This document shows, piece after piece, positions 11,368-22,262 of a stretch of 64,000 bases of DNA. The notes under the pieces were generated by a model. The model was not told the DNA's origin. It saw only the letters and a program-made list of their open reading frames with translations, and searched no databases. Each line of letters opens with the position of its first letter. Within the stretch, counting starts at the first letter, position 1. A program made the position numbers and the translations under genes. Source of the stretch: Laccaria trichodermophora (Eukaryota; Basidiomycota; Agaricomycetes; Agaricales; Hydnangiaceae); the NCBI GenBank assembly GCA_018417955.1, contig JACTVC010000029.1, positions 124,001 through 188,000 of the forward strand, in the 5' to 3' direction.

Positions 11368-12639
11368 ATCAGCAAAACCTGATTTTCCCACGTAGACAGG
11401 CATAGTGCTTCCGCTAATATCATAGTTTCCCATAGTTACACGCCAAGTTTGGCTAGATGCCCTAGCGCTCCACAGTGCTCCACAGCACTGTGTGGGTGTA
11501 AGCTTGTGCTATACAGCACTACAGAGACTTGTGCCGTTACTATAGGGTGCTATAGAGGGGCCTCCACTTTCTACCCAGCCCTTATAGGGAGTCAAACTAC
11601 AAGTATACTAGATTTCAGTAGAAAACACATTCCCTATTGTATATGAATAATTTATGACCAAAATACGCCTGGAATAAGAAGAAAGTACAACACTGTCCAG
11701 AGATTGATTGACCTACAAAGATTGCAACAAGAAAGAATATGAAGTATCTTTTGCAAAACATATTCGTCTTTTGTGATTTTTTTTGCGTTGGAAAGTGGTG
11801 TTCAAGCCGATTCCAACGCGTCTATTTACGTAGTATTTCGTTCAAAACTCAAATGGCTTTGGACCAATTACTGGTGAAGAATCTGTCTAAAAACGGTAAA
11901 TGTTATCGGAGGTCGCCTTAAACGTCGAAATATTAGGGGCTCTCAGACCCGTTTTAAAGCTCTAATTTGTGCGTTTCTAACAAGCCCAAAATCGCATGAA
12001 ACGGAGCAGAACTCGTGATGATAATATATATTTCAGATGTCTAATACAGGCCAAATAGTTTATGCTACAGTTTGTGAGGTACTCCAAATTTTTCTACGCC
12101 GTAAATTGGATTGCAATCGCGTGAATGAAGCAATTAAAATAAGCCTACATAGAGGCCAAACGGTGCAATACTCATGAAGTTATAGCTATGAGCTACCCTA
12201 GAAAGTGTAAGTGTGAATTGATGGAAGTCGGTACTGTTGCGGGAAGTCACGTGCCGCGCTCAACTCACATTTTCGAACTTAGACAACTTCAATTGTTACT
12301 ACTAGTACTACCAAAAAACAGGAAATTTCAGGAAATCATGGAAATAGCCAGGAAATTTCTGGTAACAACTGCAAATTTCTTGGAAGGCTCGGAAATTGTT
12401 CAATAATTTTCCAATATGAACTTTATATTTGCCTGATTACATGGTGCCATCTACAATTGTGTATGCCCACCTCGAATGCCATGCTTTCTGTGAAAGACAG
12501 TGACAGGCGACAAACAACTTCAAGTTGCAAGACAATTCGTTTAAGTCCGTTGAAACTCCGACATCATGTGATTATGTTGAACTTTGAATTTCCCAACACG
12601 GAAATTCATTGTTCTTCCTTCCCACCACAATGTTCAACT

Positions 12640-13400
12640 TCTCCTTGACAAATGGCGTCCTCCCTCGTCGAGTTACAGCATCCTCCCTCCCTCGTTGACG
12701 AACTGCATCCCTTGATGAACAGTGTCCTCCCTCGTCCATGAACGGCGTCCTCCCTCCCTTGAAGAACAGCATCCTCCCTCTCTTGAAGAATGGCTTCCTC
12801 CCCCCCTTGAAGAATGGCTCCCTGCCTCCCTTGAAGAACAGCTCGCTCCCGTGGAGAATGGCTTCCTCCCTTAAAGAAAAGATCCCTCCCTCATCGACGA
12901 ACAGCTCCCTTGTCGACAAACAACTCCTCCCTCGATGAATGGCTCCCTCTCTCAGCAAACAGCTCCCTCCCTTGACAAAAGGCTCCCTCTTGACAAACCG
13001 CCCCCCTCCCTCAACAAACGGCTCCCCTGATGAACAGTGTCCTCCCTTGATGAACTGCTCCCTTACTCATCGACGAACGGCATCCTCCCTCCCTTGACGG
13101 ACGGCGTTTCTCCCTCGACAAATGGTGTCCTCCCTCCCTCGTTGATGAATGGCGTCCTCCCTCTCTCGTTGATAAATGGCGTTCCCCCTGCCTTGAAAAA
13201 CGGTGTCTTCCCTCACTTGTCGACAAATGCATCTTCCCTCTGTTGTCGACGAACGGTGTCCTCCCTCCCTTGTCGACGAATGGCGTCCTCCCTCCTTTGA
13301 AGAACGGCTCCGTCCCTTGACAAACAACTGTCCTCCCTTCCTTGTTGGCGAATGGCATCCTCCCTTCCTTGTCCATGAATGGCATCCTCCCTCTGTTGAT
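12640..13400. repeat. Minisatellite in left arm of the palindrome
   Basis: This is an irregular tandem array with units of roughly 25-35 bp built on blocks such as CCTCCCTCC, TTGACGAACGGC and GTCGACAAATGGC. It creates long frames on both strands, but all are repeat translations and not genes. A mirror-image array occupies 14216-14976 in the right arm. The conserved 95-bp block at 12534-12628 lies directly before it. Confidence 0.75.
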
Positions 13401-14215
13401 GAAAGATGGACGGTCTGCAGTCATTACTATGTAGAATATTAGGATATCTTGTATAATGTAGTAGTGCAGACAATAAATTTATTTTTCATAACACAAGTTC
13501 TGTGTAAAAATCATGCAATATGGTATTAAAATGAGCAGAATGTATGCCCCCCCTCTAGGAATCTGCAGACCCCAGGGGTTGCTACTGAGGGCTGCAGATC
13601 TGCTCCGTAATTCTAGGGAGCACTATGAAGTGGCTATGTGTTTCTATGAATGGCTGCAGATCTGCTCTGAGATTCTAGGGAGTGCTGTGTAGTGGCTGTG
13701 CGTTTCTATGTAGAGCTGCATAGAACGCACAGGTGACTGTAAAGGTGATACCCCTTTCTATGGTGCTATGGCACTACACAGCCCTGCCATGTGCTGCCTA
13801 GCTCACCCAGGTTTTGCTGATGCACATGGCAGGGCTGTGTAGTGCCATAGCACCATAGAAAGGGGTATCACCTTTACAGTCACCTGTGCGTTCTATGCAG
13901 CTCTACATAGAAACGCACAGCCACTACACAGCACTCCCTAGAATCTCAGAGCAGATCTGCAGCCATTCATAGAAACACATAGCCACTTCATAGTGCTCCC
14001 TAGAATTACGGAGCAGATCTGCAGCCCTCAGTAGCAACCCCTGGGGTCTGCAGATTCCTAGAGGGGGGGCATACATTCTGCTCATTTTAATACCATATTG
14101 CATGATTTTTACACAGAACTTGTGTTATGAAAAATAAATTTATTGTCTGCACTACTACATTATACAAGATATCCTAATATTCTACATAGTAATGACTGCA
14201 GACCGTCCATCTTTC

Positions 14216-14976
14216 ATCAACAGAGGGAGGATGCCATTCATGGACAAGGAAGGGAGGATGCCATTCGCCAACAAGGAAGGGAGGACAGTTGTTTGTCAAG
14301 GGACGGAGCCGTTCTTCAAAGGAGGGAGGACGCCATTCGTCGACAAGGGAGGGAGGACACCGTTCGTCGACAACAGAGGGAAGATGCATTTGTCGACAAG
14401 TGAGGGAAGACACCGTTTTTCAAGGCAGGGGGAACGCCATTTATCAACGAGAGAGGGAGGACGCCATTCATCAACGAGGGAGGGAGGACACCATTTGTCG
14501 AGGGAGAAACGCCGTCCGTCAAGGGAGGGAGGATGCCGTTCGTCGATGAGTAAGGGAGCAGTTCATCAAGGGAGGACACTGTTCATCAGGGGAGCCGTTT
14601 GTTGAGGGAGGGGGGCGGTTTGTCAAGAGGGAGCCTTTTGTCAAGGGAGGGAGCTGTTTGCTGAGAGAGGGAGCCATTCATCGAGGGAGGAGTTGTTTGT
14701 CGACAAGGGAGCTGTTCGTCGATGAGGGAGGGATCTTTTCTTTAAGGGAGGAAGCCATTCTCCACGGGAGCGAGCTGTTCTTCAAGGGAGGCAGGGAGCC
14801 ATTCTTCAAGGGGGGGAGGAAGCCATTCTTCAAGAGAGGGAGGATGCTGTTCTTCAAGGGAGGGAGGACGCCGTTCATGGACGAGGGAGGACACTGTTCA
14901 TCAAGGGATGCAGTTCGTCAACGAGGGAGGGAGGATGCTGTAACTCGACGAGGGAGGACGCCATTTGTCAAGGAGA
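14216..14976. repeat. Minisatellite in right arm of the palindrome
   Basis: This is the mirror copy of 12640-13400 (paired coordinates sum to 27616), made of units such as GGGAGGACGCCATTCGTCGA. Frame lengths and translations are identical to the left array. That means no detectable change in array length since the arms formed, which is unusual for a minisatellite. Confidence 0.75.
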
Positions 14977-16251
14977 AGTTGAACATTGTGGTGGGAAGGA
15001 AGAACAATGAATTTCCGTGTTGGGAAATTCAAAGTTCAACATAATCACATGATGTCGGAGTTTCAACGGACTTAAACGAATTGTCTTGCAACTTGAAGTT
15101 GTTTGTCGCCTGTCACTGTCTTTCACAGAAAGCATGGCATTCGAGGTGGGCATACACAATTGTAGATGGCACCATGTAATCAGGCAAATATAAAGTTCAT
15201 ATTGGAAAATTATTGAACAATTTCCGAGCCTTCCAAGAAATTTGCAGTTGTTACCAGAAATTTCCTGGCTATTTCCATGATTTCCTGAAATTTCCTGTTT
15301 TTTGGTAGTACTAGTAGTAACAATTGAAGTTGTCTAAGTTCGAAAATGTGAGTTGAGCGCGGCACGTGACTTCCCGCAACAGTACCGACTTCCATCAATT
15401 CACACTTACACTTTCTAGGGTAGCTCATAGCTATAACTTCATGAGTATTGCACCGTTTGGCCTCTATGTAGGCTTATTTTAATTGCTTCATTCACGCGAT
15501 TGCAATCCAATTTACGGCGTAGAAAAATTTGGAGTACCTCACAAACTGTAGCATAAACTATTTGGCCTGTATTAGACATCTGAAATATATATTATCATCA
15601 CGAGTTCTGCTCCGTTTCATGCGATTTTGGGCTTGTTAGAAACGCACAAATTAGAGCTTTAAAACGGGTCTGAGAGCCCCTAATATTTCGACGTTTAAGG
15701 CGACCTCCGATAACATTTACCGTTTTTAGACAGATTCTTCACCAGTAATTGGTCCAAAGCCATTTGAGTTTTGAACGAAATACTACGTAAATAGACGCGT
15801 TGGAATCGGCTTGAACACCACTTTCCAACGCAAAAAAAATCACAAAAGACGAATATGTTTTGCAAAAGATACTTCATATTCTTTCTTGTTGCAATCTTTG
15901 TAGGTCAATCAATCTCTGGACAGTGTTGTACTTTCTTCTTATTCCAGGCGTATTTTGGTCATAAATTATTCATATACAATAGGGAATGTGTTTTCTACTG
16001 AAATCTAGTATACTTGTAGTTTGACTCCCTATAAGGGCTGGGTAGAAAGTGGAGGCCCCTCTATAGCACCCTATAGTAACGGCACAAGTCTCTGTAGTGC
16101 TGTATAGCACAAGCTTACACCCACACAGTGCTGTGGAGCACTGTGGAGCGCTAGGGCATCTAGCCAAACTTGGCGTGTAACTATGGGAAACTATGATATT
16201 AGCGGAAGCACAATGCCTGTCTACGTGGGAAAATCAGGTTTTGCTGATGAT

Positions 16252-16437
16252 CTATTACCCCCACTACGAGCAATACCCAGGACTTACGGCCAAATGACGA
16301 CCCCGCCTGGCACATTTTTGTGTCAGCAACTTCCGAATGCGTCAAGATTTGCATGGCGACTGATGTTGTCATAATAACGTACGTTTCAGCTCTTTTTCCT
16401 CATACACCACTAGAGTCTGTTTCAATCTAGCCTGATT
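16252..16437. other. Short gap between palindrome and membrane-protein gene
   Basis: There is no recognisable element. It would contain the promoter and 5' UTR of the gene starting at 16438 if that gene is real. The transposon therefore sits within about 190 bp of its start codon. Confidence 0.4.
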
Positions 16438-18168
16438 ATGGCCATCTTCGTCAAACTCCTCAAAGCCTCGGAGCTAATGCAGCTCCTTGGCTTCTTGATG
16501 GGTTCAACCGCCGTCAGTGCCTTGCTTGGCGGTTTTGTGTTTTTGAATACCTTTGGTGTCATTGGAAAGGGCGGCCGTGAGACTTGGGGGTGTGCCATGC
16601 GATTTCGAGAGGTGAGTTTCCCTCATCTGTCCTTCATGTTTGTCTAAAACAATTACAGGCATGTCGTTCTCATCCATTCTGGACCAAGCAGGCGTATGCA
16701 TCAAGGGGGTGGCGGAATGTGGAAAAGAGACCAACACTCGTTATTTTTTTTTCAGGGATCCGCCTGACACCCCCCCACCATTACCTTCCTAATAAAGTAT
16801 GTTTTTCCCATAGTCATGTTTTTTTCTCTCTGAATTCAAAATATTTCCGTGTAACAGGCAGTTGGCAGTAAACTAAATTTAAGCTAAGTCGGGTCCACTG
16901 AAGATGCGTATAACGGGCCTGCGCTAGCATGTTATTGATCATGAAACAAAGCGGCTCTAAAAAACATTCTGGGTAAGTAGGAACATTGTACAGAATGAGA
17001 GGGCATTTCTTCATTACCGTGAATGTGATGAATCTTCAGAAGCGACTCTTTCATATGCAGGCTGAGTAAGAATCCGAAGCATCCGAGCAGTGGTGTAAGT
17101 GATTCAGAGAAACAAGGGGTGCTTGGCCTGGGGCGGCGTGGGGAGTGTAGGGTGTGTCAACGTGGATCGTCGTACTCTTGGTTTGGACCATCCACGTCAG
17201 CTTCGGATGCTTGGAATGTCGCTGCCCTTCAAAATTTGAAAATTGATGGGGTGTCACTTTTTTTTTTCGGCCTTCGGCTGGACACCCCCCCCTCCTACCC
17301 TTGGTGCGGGATCCATGTCCCGCTACCCCCTTGGTATGCATACGTCAAAGAACAAACACTGTTGTAAGCGTACTCAAATGGGGGGTCTGGCACATATCTG
17401 ATCATTATCAACAGTTCATTGATATTTCTCATCGCGTTTGCAATCAAGGGGCTTCTTTTAATACTTGACGAATCCCACGGCTCGGTTTGCGAGCATCAAC
17501 ATTGCAGACTCGGAATTTTGGGAGTTGTGGTGTCTTTTCTCGGCTTCAATCTCATTCGTGTGTCACTAATCCTAGTGACTTTCCGTGCTTGGTTTGATGA
17601 CGTCCCCACTACGGCTTCTACTAACCTTCTGCCTATTGCTCACCCTGTTGGTCGTCTTGCTCAGCCCGTCGCTCTTCCTCAGCAGTCTGTAGCTCTTCCC
17701 AAAACAGAAGCCTGTAGCTCTTCCCATGCAGCCCCTCAGCAGCCTATCACTCCTCGCCTTCCTCAGCAACCTGTAGCCCCTCAGCAGCCTGTAGCTCTTC
17801 CCAACCTAGAAGCCTGTCGCTCTTCCCAACCTAGTATATGTACCCACATATTTGTATTCTGTATATGCAAGCATATCCGGACATTTTCTGACAGAGATAC
17901 ACAAAAAAGAGAAATTGAGTCTGTATGTGAACAAGCCCAAGGCACCTCACCTGAAACTCGGACGAGGACAATGCCAACGGCCGCAGAAGCATTCCTCAGT
18001 GCCTCGAAGGAATCTGCACCAGAGGCTGCGGATGTCGCCGTCCCGTTCAAGCCACCGTCAATACTCTGTCAAGCATTTCCGAAAGCTTGGGCTAACGACT
18101 CCGACGGGAGAGTGTCTACGAGGAGAGCTGCTGCTGCTGCAGCACGGTCAACTGCCTGGACTCACTAG
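16438..18168 (+). CDS. Putative multi-pass membrane protein, fungal, function unknown
   Basis: Exon 1 starts at ATG 16438 and ends at 16611 before a clean GTGAGT. The 47-nt intron ends at 16658 and exon 2 continues in phase with CRSHPFW. A later exon begins near 17416 after ATCAACAG and runs to TAG at 18168. Hydrophobic stretches are LLGFLMGSTAVSALLGGFVF in exon 1, then LIFLIAFAIKGLLLIL and LGILGVVVSFLGFNL in the 3' exon. That exon ends in a Pro/Gln/Ala-rich tail with a short QQPVALP-type repeat (17640-17830). The link between about 16740 and 17415 is not resolved. That stretch carries T-tract/C-tract repeats and may be a large or invaded intron. I do not recognise the family. Confidence 0.45.
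16741..17330. repeat. Paired T-run/C-run short repeats inside the putative gene
   Basis: Near 16743-16790 and 17262-17300 a run of T is followed by a Gly/Cys-poor spacer and then GACACCCCCCC, with GGATCC nearby in both. A related T-run followed by ACCTACCTACC occurs at about 23830 and 24462 inside the 22263-24997 element. These may be ends of a small dispersed repeat. The boundaries are not resolved. Confidence 0.35.
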
Positions 18169-21100
18169 GGGAGACGGGGTAGTTTGTGATTTTGGTATCC
18201 ACTAACCTGCGTCCATGGAGAAATCCACTGGCATTAGGTCGATGGCCAGTAAAGCTACTAGTAGCCCAGGCCATATCATTCATAAATTATTTTAAAGGTT
18301 CGTGTAAGTCGCAGGAACAGAAGAGATGTTGATATGGGGCACTCGCACAAAATCATTGTCCCAGCCCGCGGACCAACCTCTTAACCTGTCTCAGCCAAAT
18401 GTCCGCAAGAGACTTGAGACATATCACTCCATGATGTTTCGCCCTCACTGACTCACGTTCAACATTTCAACGTTTCAACCCACACCACCCTCCGACCATC
18501 TTTCAAGAAAACAAATAATCGAGTGTTATGTCTTTCCTGGGCCTTCGCCGAAGTTCAGCCAAAGTGGTCCCACCGACCCCTGACCCACCTGTGAGACAGC
18601 TTCCAAGTATCGGGTCGGTTGAAGCGTCGATTGTGATCGATCCTGCTGACTGGTCTGGTATGCGAAACGGGATTGAAGTACACAGAGTTTGACCTTGAAG
18701 CTGATTCCATGCTCTGTACGTACTTAACTTGATCTCTCACTCTCTTATCAACCCCCCAATCTTACGATAAATACAGCAGTGATGCCAGTGGTGTGTAATG
18801 GATGCAACATAACTGGGGTGGTAGAAGTAGCGGAATGCAATTCCAACACGACCATAATTGCTGATGTCCTTTGCGTGAAGCATGGCAAAGGACAAGTTAA
18901 TCCGGAGAGTTGGTACGTTTCATCAACGCGTACGTGGCGATTCCCCATCGTCAATGGACGTCGTGCTACCTTGCTGGCTCGTGCCAAGGTCGATATTCAA
19001 CGGTTCGGGAGTCATGGCATCATGGACCCTTGCGAATTCATGGTGCCACAGGGAATGGTGCTAGGGGAGTGTCATCGCGTTTTCTTAGTGGTTCATTGGT
19101 TAATAGGCCCGCCGCCCGACCGGTCAGGACAGAAAGATTGCGTTGAATATATCCGGATTTCTACACTACTACAAGTCAGAAGCACGGTGTTATAAGTTGG
19201 AATGATATATATACTACTGTACACAATAGTAGTTTGGCGATGTCTTTCTTACTCAAGTGCTTGATCTCAGCGAGCAACCATGGCTCTGTGAGATGGAAAT
19301 CGACGCCCTTCACGCGATCTGACCGCGAGAAGAGCTTTTTCTGTGATGGTAGTCGTTCAAGGCTACGTTGAGCTCGACATTGAGCTGGATACTCACGTTT
19401 ACCTCGAAGAGCATGACTGTCGTGAAGAAAGTGTTTGTAGGCGGTGAATTGCCGTTGACACGTGGGACACTGACTGACTAAGACACTCATTCCGTTTCAG
19501 CTCAACTTTTCTTCTCCTCCCAGCCTTGCTCCCAGCATCGTCTCCAACAGCGACCAGCGGGTTTTCTGGAAAGCAAGGCCATGGCCTCGAACACGACACA
19601 GGCCATCGCCTCAGGCGACTTGGTCGACCTCGTTTCCTCTTCAGGCTCAGCCATCATCTATCCCTTTGACGACGCCATCCTCGCCGTCCCACGACTCATC
19701 CACGTCCGCGCGCATATCCCTTTCTATCCCTTACTACAGCACTTCATCCATCCTCGTGTCTATGCTTCCGACCCTCCTCCAGCTTCGGGAACGTTTAACG
19801 TTGTTTCGAAATGTCGTTTACGTCTAACAACAAGTGTGCTCATCTATTCAACGATGCGTAGGTAATCGACCTCTCAAGGACCCATAGCGCAGGGATGCCT
19901 TCAAGCGGCTTTGAGTACTTATTATCTATGGTCCTTTTGGGTGGTTCATGAGCTATGAACTGTAACAAGTCCGCAACTGTGAGTTATATACTTTCTACAC
20001 ATGTTTTCAGTAATGTGGTACTCAGCCGGCGTACATAGGTCCTACTTGGGCTTCCGCCATTACGCGTGAATAACAAGCTATCTATATCAACGCTCGACTT
20101 TTGAGGTTGCAAGAGATTCGGGGCATGTAATTCTTTCAATGTACTAATTATAATTGTAGATGTAGATGTACATTGAATGTCTATCTACGTTCACGCTGCC
20201 CCAAACGCACTCGTCACGCTCAAATCCCCCGGACGCACCTTCTTTTCCCCTAAACTCCCCCTTCACCTGCTCAAACGACGACCAATGCGGCGGGTTATTT
20301 ATTTCGCGTCATGTTCGGTGGTGAGCACGGTTCTGACGGGCGCATCGTCGCTTACGAAGGTGTGACGTTGGGAGACTCGAGAAAGTCGGTGTTGGGGTTG
20401 GGATCGGATGCGGTTTGAGCTAAACCCTCTCTAACGTCCATCTCCACGTTCACCACACACCATACCCCCATAGAGATCACCACCTGATTCTTGTATGGAA
20501 ATCGGCAATTTACCCATCAGTTACTCGAGTACAAATTTCCATTTTTTCTGATGTATGCGGTTGCATCATAGGTGCGGTCCAACGAACTTCGAAGTACAGA
20601 CGCCTCTTTGGCAGTGGCCAGGCTGGTCGCGGCGAGAATCGTTGGAATTGACCCACAGTTGCCGCCGGCTAGTCAGCATGGTGCACCGGTTATATCTGCG
20701 AACGGGTGTGGGTTGCGACGCGTCGGGGCATGTGGCAAAAATGCCACGCGGTTGAGGAGCAGTGAGCTGAGCAAGCGACGACGAAATACTATTTTTAGAT
20801 TAGATCAAGCAAGCTGCAAAATTAATATTCATGGTACGAAGGTATGTTCTAGGAGTCTCACTGACTCGAAACTTGTCCGCACGGTTTCAGAAAGATTCCG
20901 GGAAAATGCGAGAGAACAGACGGGAGGAATGGCTGAAGCTGATGCAGAGGCTGAAAAAAGGGAAAGCGTTTGCTGGGTTATTTGCTCCCGCTAATTTGAG
21001 ACTCCGCTGCATCTCGAAAACGCGACTTGCCGTTCACCTCATTTCTCCAAGTCCTCAGGCCTCAAGCTCCCCACTTTATCTCAATGACCCATTTCTTTCA

Positions 21101-21808
21101 ACACGTCGTGTTCTACGCGCGAAATCGCGTTCATATTGTCTTTTATCTCCCTGTTCGTGTCAGTGTTGCCCTGCAATATCTTTCGCTTGTTGCTCCCAGC
21201 TAGTAGATGATCGATCACAGAGGATTTTTTGGCGGGAACATATGAAGCGCTTGCCTCTGATCGTCCTCATGTTGAGTATGGACTGCATATGAAAGGGTTT
21301 GCCGTGGAGGACTTTTTTGTTGTTGGAAAGTGTCGCCAGGTGTGGTGGGTCATGAAGAGATTGGGCATAGTTGGAGTAGAGTGGGAGTTGAGACTCACTT
21401 GGTTGGCACGGATCTTGCGAACCTACTTCTGCGCCTTGGGGCTCCTCGGGGGTGGGCAGGAAGGATCCTGGAGATACTATTTTTGCGTTGCCAAGCAAAG
21501 CATGCTAATTTGTTCCCCCACGCCCCGCCTGCCCCAGATTTCTAGCTAGCTTCGGCTGGAGTTGCGCTGGAGAAAGAAAGAAAGAAAAAACAAGGGGCGG
21601 ACGCGTAAACATATATTGGGCGGGCTGACCTAAGTTTAGCTTAGTGCGTCTCTTATTCGGCTACATAAGCTGGGCGTTCCCTGACTTTTTTTGCATCCTC
21701 GACAGCCACCTCGTCCACCTTCTTTTAATTGTCGCTTTTGAGCAGAAGCAGGCCCGGGTGGACTACTCACTTATACTTCCATTCTTTAATCACAACACTA
21801 CCATAACA
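18169..21808. other. Unassigned 3.6 kb with several open frames
   Basis: Plus-strand frames at 18779-19195 (138 codons), 19581-19865 (94), 20177-20365 (62), 20572-20994 (140) and 20831-21292 (153) show no domain I recognise. Their codon use is GC-richer than the transposon parts. The segment 20177-20800 could be exons of one decayed or unrecognised gene. The frame at 20831-21292 has a charged MRENRREEWLKLMQRLKKGK stretch. Splice sites were not convincing enough to build a model. The last few hundred bases should hold the promoter of the second hexose transporter, with a GAAAGAAAGAAAG run near 21572. Confidence 0.35.
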
Positions 21809-22262
21809 ATGGGTGGAGGTCCTGGAGGAAATGGTGGAGGTGTCGAATCAAAGTCCCTCTTCTGGGCGATTATCATGTCTGCGTTTGCCGGTCCGTACCT
21901 CGCCATTTATCTTTACAACCTGGCATCTAACACCACTTATTTCCTAGCATTCGGCGGTATTCTATTCGGGTGGGTCGTGTGCGCCAGCCAACACTTCATG
22001 AGCTCATTCATTCAACAGCTACGACACCGGCACCATCGGTGGTGTCATCGCCATGAGCGATTGGCTGGAGACATTCGGAAAATATGACTCTTCTATAGGG
22101 TATTACCTGCCAACGAACGACGGCAGTTTAGTCGTACGCATTCCTCCTCCGTCAGCCTCTATCGTGGTCTTGACCCCCCACCTAGGTTTCGATTTTGTCT
22201 GCGGGCACTTTCTTCGGGGCTCTTCTCTCGTATCCTATGGGGGACCTTGTTGGGAGGAAGTG
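21809..22262 (+). pseudogene. Hexose transporter copy 2, 5' part (before transposon insertion)
   Basis: Exons are 21809-21890, 21948-21969, 22019-22133 and 22186-22262. The start MGGGPGGNGGGV matches copy 1, as do FGYDTG and YDSSIGYYLP. Unlike copy 1 there is an intron between the FG and YDTG codons (21970-22018). The reading frame stops making sense right after the codons for GRK, where CATCAGGAAA of an inserted element begins at 22263. The next expected residue (W of GRKWG) is completed only at 24998. Confidence 0.9.

Larger units (their letters stand above)
11336..16249. mobile_element. Palindromic (foldback) DNA transposon with 2.43 kb arms
   Basis: The left arm 11367-13794 is the reverse complement of 13822-16249, symmetric about 13808, with a 27-nt spacer at 13795-13821. 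Positions that pair sum to 27616. Every long frame in one arm recurs with identical length and translation in the other. I found one mismatch in the part compared base by base (A at both 11404 and 16212). The 15-mer CATCAGCAAAACCTG starts at 11336 and again at 11367, and its complement lies in the spacer (13808-13822) and at the right end (16235-16249). The whole unit is flanked by AT (11334-11335 and 16250-16251), consistent with a 2-bp target duplication. It has no transposase. Arms contain a minisatellite and a 711-bp module also found at 61062-61772. The terminal motif links it to the elements at 22263 and 30561. An assembly foldback artefact is possible but does not readily explain the spacer and terminus matches. 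Confidence 0.85.

Noticed and set aside
12572..14605. Open frames of 60-137 codons on both strands within the palindromic element
   Set aside because: They are translations of a minisatellite and occur as mirror pairs with identical sequence; no domain or splice structure supports genes.
20177..21292. A spliced gene built from the successive plus-strand frames
   Set aside because: Junctions did not give consistent phase or consensus and no domain was recognised; left as unassigned.
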